From Mollicutes bacterium (GTDB lineage Bacteria; Bacillota_I; Bacilli_A; RF39; UBA660), in NCBI GenBank assembly GCA_003566505.1, contig PXDA01000089.1, positions 1 through 18,557 of the forward strand: a stretch of DNA of 18,557 bases, read 5' to 3'. The notes beneath the pieces are model-generated. The model saw nothing but the letters and a program-made list of their open reading frames with translations. It had not been told where the DNA came from and did not search any database. The translations under genes were made by a program, and so were the position numbers. Shown here one piece after another: positions 14,185-18,557 of this stretch. Within the stretch, counting starts at the first letter, position 1. Each line of letters begins with the position of its first letter.

Positions 14185-14390
14185 AATATTTATTAGCGAA
14201 AGAAAGACGTAGTAGCAAATAACATTTATTTATAGCGAACTAGTGGTTGGTGGAAACTAGGAAATAAGGATTTGTGAATTCACCTTTTTAGTTAATAGGG
14301 TAACGCGTTATAGTATGGAGAGCATAGTTTTACTATGAATTAAGGTGGTACCGCGTTTTTAACGTCCTTATTATAAGGATGTTTTTTTTA
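14185..14390 (+). promoter_or_regulatory. T-box riboswitch sensing uncharged tRNA-Phe
   Basis: A full T-box leader upstream of pheS. The distal part of stem I is seen as GCGAACTAGTGGTTGGTGG followed by AAACTAG (about 14234-14260). The specifier is TTC (14279-14281, in GAATTCACC), a Phe codon that would pair with anticodon GAA. The T-box sequence is AAGGTGGTACCGCG (14342-14355). Its bulge TGGT (14346-14349) would pair with the tRNA 3' end ACCA, agreeing with the A73 discriminator of tRNA-Phe. Known mechanism: uncharged tRNA stabilises the antiterminator and allows pheST transcription; charged tRNA leads to termination. Confidence 0.95.
14362..14389 (+). terminator. T-box-controlled terminator in the pheST leader
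   Basis: ACGTCCTTA (14362-14370) pairs with TAAGGATGT (14374-14382, one G-T wobble), followed by a run of T. It competes with the antiterminator that contains the T-box sequence. Confidence 0.85.
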
Positions 14391-14403
14391 ATAAGGAGGA
14401 AAG

Positions 14404-15456
14404 ATGGAAAAAGAAATTAAACAATTAAAAAAAGACCTTGAACAAGCTATTGCAAAGGTTAATGATGTCAAATCATTAAATGATTTGCGTGTGCATTATT
14501 TAGGGAAAAAAGGTAAAATTACGGGGTTGAAAGAAATGTTAAAAGAATTATCAGTGGAAGATAAAAAAACGGCTGGTAAATTATTTAATGATTTTCGACA
14601 GGAAGCAACTGATTTAATTGAAGAAAAAGAAATTAACTTAAAAAGAAAAGCTTTAGATGAACAATTAATAACAGAAAAAATTGATCCCACATTAGGTGCA
14701 ACCGAAATAAAAACTGGTAGTATACATCCGTTAGATCGTACTATAAAAGAGGTGTTAGATCTTTTTGTGAGTATGGGCTATGACGTGGTAACGGGGCCAG
14801 AAATTGAATCAGATGAATATAATTTTGCGCGCTTAAATTTACCCAAAGATCATCCCGCGCGTGATATGCAAGATAGTTTGTATGTGGCAACTGACTATTT
14901 ACTTCGGACCCAAACTTCGCCGACACAAGTACGAACAATGGAAGAAAACAAGGCAAAAGGACCAATTCGTATGATTGCACCTGGCAAAGTATATCGTAAA
15001 GATGATGATGATGCGACGCATTCACATCAATTTATGCAAATTGAAGCCTTGGTAGTTGATGAAAATATTAATTTAGGTCATTTAAAAGGAACGTTAGAAT
15101 TAATGGTACAAACCTTATTTGGTAAGGAAAGAAAAATTCGTTTTCGGCCTAGTTATTTTCCTTTTACCGAACCATCACTAGAAGTTGATGTTTCTTGTTT
15201 TCGCTGTGATGGTGAAGGGTGTTCTTTTTGTAAAGAAAGTGGCTGGTTAGAAATTTTAGGAGCCGGAATGGTTCACCCAGCTGTATTGGAAATGAGTGGT
15301 TATGATAAAGAAAAATATAGTGGCTTTGCTTTTGGCTTAGGAGTGGAAAGATTAGCAATGTTAAAATATGGTATTAATGATATTCGACAATTTTATCAAA
15401 ATCATTTACATTTCTTAGAATTATTTGAGCGGATTGATAAGGAGGGGCACAAATGA
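14404..15456 (+). CDS. pheS: phenylalanyl-tRNA synthetase alpha subunit
   Basis: A 350-residue catalytic alpha subunit of the class II phenylalanyl-tRNA synthetase (normally about 340-350). The N-terminal coiled-coil tRNA-binding arm covers about residues 1-85. The class II core follows: motif 1 region GYDVVTGPEIESDEYNF, then HPARDMQDSLYV, LLRTQTSPTQVRTM, motif 2 with ATHSHQFMQIEALVVD, FRPSYFPFTEPSLEVDV, a cysteine cluster (CFRCDGEGCSFCKESGW) that is normal in Gram-positive relatives, and motif 3 FGLGVERLAMLKYGI. ATAAGGAGGAAAG precedes the ATG. Expression is controlled by the T-box leader, and its ATGA overlap couples it to pheT. Confidence 0.98.
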   Translation: MEKEIKQLKKDLEQAIAKVNDVKSLNDLRVHYLGKKGKITGLKEMLKELSVEDKKTAGKLFNDFRQEATDLIEEKEINLKRKALDEQLITEKIDPTLGATEIKTGSIHPLDRTIKEVLDLFVSMGYDVVTGPEIESDEYNFARLNLPKDHPARDMQDSLYVATDYLLRTQTSPTQVRTMEENKAKGPIRMIAPGKVYRKDDDDATHSHQFMQIEALVVDENINLGHLKGTLELMVQTLFGKERKIRFRPSYFPFTEPSLEVDVSCFRCDGEGCSFCKESGWLEILGAGMVHPAVLEMSGYDKEKYSGFAFGLGVERLAMLKYGINDIRQFYQNHLHFLELFERIDKEGHK

Positions 15457-17807
15457 AAATAAGTCGAAATTTTTTAGCAGATTATTTGAACATTAAAAAG
15501 GTCGATTTCCCCCAATTAGCGGAGAAAATGGTTGCTCTAGGTCATGAATATGACAGTTATTATCGCCTTGTTGATGCTAGTAAATTAGTTATCGGTCAAG
15601 TCATAGATTGTCAAAAACACCCTAACTCAAAAAAGTTAAGTGTTTGTCAAGTTGACACTGGTGATGGTACAAAAGAAATTGTTTGTGGCGCAACCAATGT
15701 AGCAGCAAAGCAAAAAGTTGTAGTAGCCAAAGTTGGCGCGATACTGCCCGGTGATTTTAAAATAAAAAAAGCCAAGATTGCTGGCGTTGATTCGCATGGT
15801 ATGATTTGTTCTTTTGCAGAATTAGGTTTTGATAAGAAATTTTTAAAAGATAGTGACTGGCAAGAAATTATGGTATTAGACGATAAAGCACCAGTTGGTG
15901 CCGATGCCTTAGAATATTTAGAACTCGATGATGAAGTGATTGATTTTGATCTGACAACTAATCGTGGTGATCTATTAAGTATGCTTGGGATGGCTTATGA
16001 AATAGGCGCTCTTTATCAATTAGATGTTCAATATCCACCGACTGATTATCAAGAAAATAATGAAAGTATTGCTAATAAATATAGTTTAAATGTTACTACT
16101 GATAAATGTCCTTTATATTTAGCAAAATTAGTTGAAAACATTAAAATTACAGATTCGCCGCAATATATTAAAAATCGCTTAATTGCTTGTGGTATTCGCC
16201 CTATTAATAATGTTGTTGACATTAGTAATTATGTTATGTTAGAAACTGGTCAACCAATTCATTTCTTTGATGCTGATAAACTACAAAATATTGGTGTACG
16301 CATGGGAAAAAAGGAAGAAGTGCAAACTTTGGATAATCAAATTCGCAAAGCTGATGAAAATGATATTGTTATTACTAATAATGATGAAGCGATCGCTTTA
16401 GCGGGCGTTATGGGAGGCTTATCAACGGAAGTGACGGCGGAAACGAAAAATATTATTATTGAAAGTGCTATTTTTCATCCTTCAAATATTCGTAACACTG
16501 CTCAAAAAACTTTGCGTAGTGAAGCAAGTAGTCGTTTTGAAAAAGGCATTGCTAAGGAACGCACCTTTTTAGCAATTAAAAGAGCTTGTTATTTGCTAGT
16601 AAAACATGCTGAGGGTGAAGTGGCGAAAGATATGTTAAAACATGATAAAATGCCGGTTGTTGATAAAGAAATTACGGTTAGTTTAGAACATATTAATCGC
16701 ATTTTAGGGATGTCATTATCAATCGATGCTGTTAGTAAAGTGTGGGAAAGATTACAACTGCCCTATCAAAAAAGGCAAAATGTTTTTCGAGTATTAATTC
16801 CACCACGACGCCTTGATTTGCATATTGCCGAAGATTTAATTGAAGAAGTAGGCCGTTTTATTGGTTTTAATGAAATAAAAAGTTCGCTACCGAAAACAAC
16901 CATCAAAAAGGGCATGTGGGATGAGAAAATGGTTTATTGCCAGCAAATCCGTGATTTTCTAATTGCTAAAGGTTTAAGACAAACAATAAATTATTCGCTT
17001 GTAAGTGTGAGTGATAATAAAATGTTTTCATCGCAAAAACCAATCGCTCTTTTAGATGCTCTTAGTAAAGAAAGGGATGTCTTGCGAACCAGTTTATTAA
17101 CTTCTTTGTTAAACACTTATAATTATAATTATGCGCGCCAAATAAAGGATATTAATATATTTGAAATTGGCGCTATTTATCAAAAAGAACAAACTTATCA
17201 AGAAGAAAACCGATTAGCAATTTTAATGAGGGGTGTTTATTTGCAAAATAAATGGCAGAAAATGTCGGTAACAGTTGATTTCTTTCTTTTAAAGGGTATT
17301 ATTGAAGAATTATTTAATTATTTAGGCCTGCAAAATCGTTATACATTTAAAGTAAGTACGATCAATAACTTTCATCCGTATCAAGCAAGTGACATTTATA
17401 TTAATAATCAAAAAGTGGGCATTATTGGTAAAGTTCATCCTGAGTTAGCTAATGATGTTTATATGGCGGAATTTGATTTGGAATATTTATATGACATTGC
17501 GATTAAACCAATAAAATATAAGGCTCCATTTCGTTATCCGAGTATTCAAAAAGATGTCGCTTTCTTAATGGATGCTGATATTCCAACTGCGGAAATTGAA
17601 AAGGTAATTAAGCAAGCGGGCGGACGGCATTTAGAAAAAATTACCGTCTTTGATGTTTATGAAAAAGAGAAGCAAAAATCAATCGCTTATTCATTGCTTT
17701 TTCGTGATGAAACACGGACTTTAAATGATGAAGAAGTGTTAAATATTTTAGCAAAAATTATTAATGTTGTCGAAGAAAAATTTAATGCGCAAGTGCGTAA
17801 TAAATAG
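15453..17807 (+). CDS. pheT: phenylalanyl-tRNA synthetase beta subunit
   Basis: A 784-residue beta subunit forming the alpha2-beta2 enzyme with PheS. Domain order is standard: N-terminal piece; EMAPII-like tRNA-binding domain at about residues 40-150 (HPNSKKLSVCQVDTGDG, CGATNVAA, HGMICSFAELG); B3/B4 editing domain (NRGDLLSMLGMAYEIGALY at its start, IRPINNVVDISNYVMLETGQPIH split across it); B5 domain (about 400-475); the catalytic-like core (EDLIEEVGRFIGF, RDVLRTSLLTSLL); and the C-terminal FDX-ACB domain (YPSIQKDVAFLMD, FDVYE, LLFRDETRTLNDEEV). The ATG lies inside the pheS stop (ATGA) with GGAGGGGC upstream. A terminator follows directly. Confidence 0.98.
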   Translation: MKISRNFLADYLNIKKVDFPQLAEKMVALGHEYDSYYRLVDASKLVIGQVIDCQKHPNSKKLSVCQVDTGDGTKEIVCGATNVAAKQKVVVAKVGAILPGDFKIKKAKIAGVDSHGMICSFAELGFDKKFLKDSDWQEIMVLDDKAPVGADALEYLELDDEVIDFDLTTNRGDLLSMLGMAYEIGALYQLDVQYPPTDYQENNESIANKYSLNVTTDKCPLYLAKLVENIKITDSPQYIKNRLIACGIRPINNVVDISNYVMLETGQPIHFFDADKLQNIGVRMGKKEEVQTLDNQIRKADENDIVITNNDEAIALAGVMGGLSTEVTAETKNIIIESAIFHPSNIRNTAQKTLRSEASSRFEKGIAKERTFLAIKRACYLLVKHAEGEVAKDMLKHDKMPVVDKEITVSLEHINRILGMSLSIDAVSKVWERLQLPYQKRQNVFRVLIPPRRLDLHIAEDLIEEVGRFIGFNEIKSSLPKTTIKKGMWDEKMVYCQQIRDFLIAKGLRQTINYSLVSVSDNKMFSSQKPIALLDALSKERDVLRTSLLTSLLNTYNYNYARQIKDINIFEIGAIYQKEQTYQEENRLAILMRGVYLQNKWQKMSVTVDFFLLKGIIEELFNYLGLQNRYTFKVSTINNFHPYQASDIYINNQKVGIIGKVHPELANDVYMAEFDLEYLYDIAIKPIKYKAPFRYPSIQKDVAFLMDADIPTAEIEKVIKQAGGRHLEKITVFDVYEKEKQKSIAYSLLFRDETRTLNDEEVLNILAKIINVVEEKFNAQVRNK

Positions 17808-17828
17808 TTTAAATTATTAAAAAAAAGG

Positions 17829-17862
17829 AAAAACAGTGTTTGCTTGACACTGTTTTCTTTTT
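17829..17862 (+). terminator. intrinsic terminator of pheST
   Basis: A 10-bp stem, AAAACAGTGT (17830-17839) with ACACTGTTTT (17847-17856), a 7-base loop and a pyrimidine-rich tail. The right arm holds part of a TTGACA that may act as the -35 of the next gene. Confidence 0.8.
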
Positions 17863-17872
17863 CTTATAAGAT
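17844..17872 (+). promoter_or_regulatory. possible promoter of the lipoprotein gene overlapping the pheST terminator
   Basis: TTGACA (17844-17849), 17 bases, TAAGAT (17867-17872). The -35 lies in the loop and right arm of the terminator hairpin. The -10 is only a partial match, so this is tentative. Confidence 0.4.
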
Positions 17873-17905
17873 AGGTGATAGGAAATAAAAAAACGGGAGG
17901 TTTCG

Positions 17906-18557
17906 ATGACAAAAGGAATATTTTTTTTATTTGGAATATTATTACTTACTGCTTGTGGCGAACAAGAGATAAAAAAAAGAACGTTGCATGTTGAATGAAG
18001 AACATTAAATTATGAAGTAGAGTTAGAAGATGAAGATTATCAAATTCCTTTTAATTTAGTTTTGGATGAATTACAAATTAATTATGATTATGAGGAAGAT
18101 CGTATTATATTTGGCGAAATAGAATTAATTATTGGTAGTGACATTGCTTTTGTTGCTGGCGATGCTAGGCAACTACCCATTCCAGTAAAAGCAGCGAATG
18201 ATAATACTTATGTTTCGTTAAATTTTTTAACAGAATACTTAAATATTAGTTATACAGAAGATGGCGAAAAATTGGATGTTAGATTAAGTAGTGATCTATT
18301 ATTAAATTATGATGAAGCATTGGAAATTTTTGCCGAAGGAGAAGAAGCGAAAGTAACTGATTTGGAAACAGGTGTGAGTTTTACAGTAAGACGTGGTGAA
18401 GGAAGTGATAAAAAACACATTGCTGATGTTGAAACAAAAACGGCTGATGATACTGAAATTTTATTAGAAATTATTGGTGGTGACTGGAATCATTATCGAA
18501 GGGCGGTGCTTGTGGAAGTTGATGGTAAAAAAATAGCAGGCGCTATCTTACCTATTC
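17906..18557 (+). pseudogene. lipoprotein with copper-amine-oxidase-like stalk domain, interrupted by in-frame TGA, 3'-truncated by window
   Basis: GGGAGG precedes ATG 17906, which opens a signal peptide with lipobox LTAC (lipidated Cys at residue 17). After 30 codons a TGA (17996-17998) interrupts the frame. The same frame then stays open for about 186 codons to the window edge with clear protein-like content. One part resembles the copper amine oxidase N-terminal stalk domain (LPIPVKAANDNTYVSLNFL, where relatives have a segment like NGRTLVPLRFL). Next comes a segment known from Gram-positive surface proteins (AKVTDLETGVSFTVRR, then ADVETKTADDTEIL and a W-x-x-x-RRAVLVEV stretch). TGA is a normal stop elsewhere in the window, so this is a recent nonsense mutation, a sequencing error or, less likely, programmed readthrough. 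No in-frame ATG was seen near the break that would restart it. The intact form would be a surface-exposed lipoprotein. Confidence 0.7.

Noticed and set aside
1701..15358. Minus-strand ORFs of 60-100 codons (for example around 1701-1889, 3592-3894, 14741-15025, 15164-15358)
   Set aside because: They lie antisense to well-supported genes or across terminators, have no ribosome sites or family resemblance, and have low-complexity compositions expected from the reverse of AT-rich coding DNA.
17906..17998. A genuine 30-residue lipopeptide ending at TGA 17998
   Set aside because: The lipobox and signal peptide make sense only as the front of the longer lipoprotein whose domains continue in the same frame after the TGA.
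1..18557. TGA read as tryptophan (genetic code 4)
   Set aside because: rnhB, the response regulator, rnfC, rnfD, rnfA, rnfB and pheS all end in TGA at the expected family lengths, several in ATGA overlaps, and Trp is TGG throughout. Only the last gene has an internal TGA.
1..18557. Mobile elements, CRISPR arrays, phage genes, tRNA or rRNA genes
   Set aside because: No transposase, integrase, repeat-spacer pattern, long inverted repeats or RNA gene signature was found; intergenic gaps are all shorter than 300 bases and explained by promoters, terminators and the T-box.

Overview
The window is an AT-rich (about one third G+C by eye), fully co-directional stretch from a low-GC Gram-positive-type bacterium. 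Supporting signs are strong GGAGG-type ribosome binding sites, a T-box leader in front of pheST, a CssRS-like two-component system, a lipoprotein with a lipobox, and sigma-A-like TTGACA/TATAAT promoters. A member of the Bacilli or a Mollicutes-related lineage fits, but I cannot name the genus. UGA serves as a normal stop: many genes end in TGA, often as ATGA overlaps with the next start, and tryptophan is encoded by TGG. No rRNA, tRNA, CRISPR array or insertion sequence was recognised.

Layout. (1) 1-3659: the 3' part of leuS, then pcm, rnhB and a small metallo-beta-lactamase-fold hydrolase, tightly packed and closed by two tandem hairpin terminators. (2) 3722-5850: a leader with very short start-stop ORFs, then a CssR-like response regulator and its histidine kinase, closed by a terminator. 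(3) 5864-7692: a monocistronic gene for an unusual Clp/HSP100-type ATPase. It has one AAA+ module of the second-ring type, an IGF ClpP-docking-like tripeptide and an N-terminal region I do not recognise. (4) 7754-14117: an rnf operon in the order rnfC, rnfD, smORF30, rnfE, rnfA, smORF36, rnfB, running on without terminators into an HD hydrolase, a tail-anchored TIM-barrel-like protein and a nitroreductase. (5) 14150-17862: consensus promoter, tRNA-Phe T-box, pheS, pheT, terminator. (6) 17906-end: a lipoprotein gene interrupted by one in-frame TGA and cut by the window end.

The rnf operon is the most interesting part. Rnf is a membrane complex that couples ferredoxin:NAD+ electron transfer to ion transport. 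Here it looks remodelled. The FMN-binding domain normally found in RnfG is fused to the C-terminus of RnfD. The usual rnfG slot holds only a 30-residue single-helix ORF resembling the RnfG membrane anchor. RnfB keeps its membrane anchor and one four-cysteine Fe-S motif but lacks the C-terminal ferredoxin-type domains. A 36-residue membrane ORF with a CxCxxCxxC tail sits between rnfA and rnfB. Every junction has clean coupling (ATGA overlaps or good ribosome binding sites), so this looks like a maintained compact variant rather than decay.

The rest is mainly housekeeping: leucyl- and phenylalanyl-tRNA synthetases, RNase HII and isoaspartyl repair, plus an envelope-stress-type sensor beside a candidate unfoldase.
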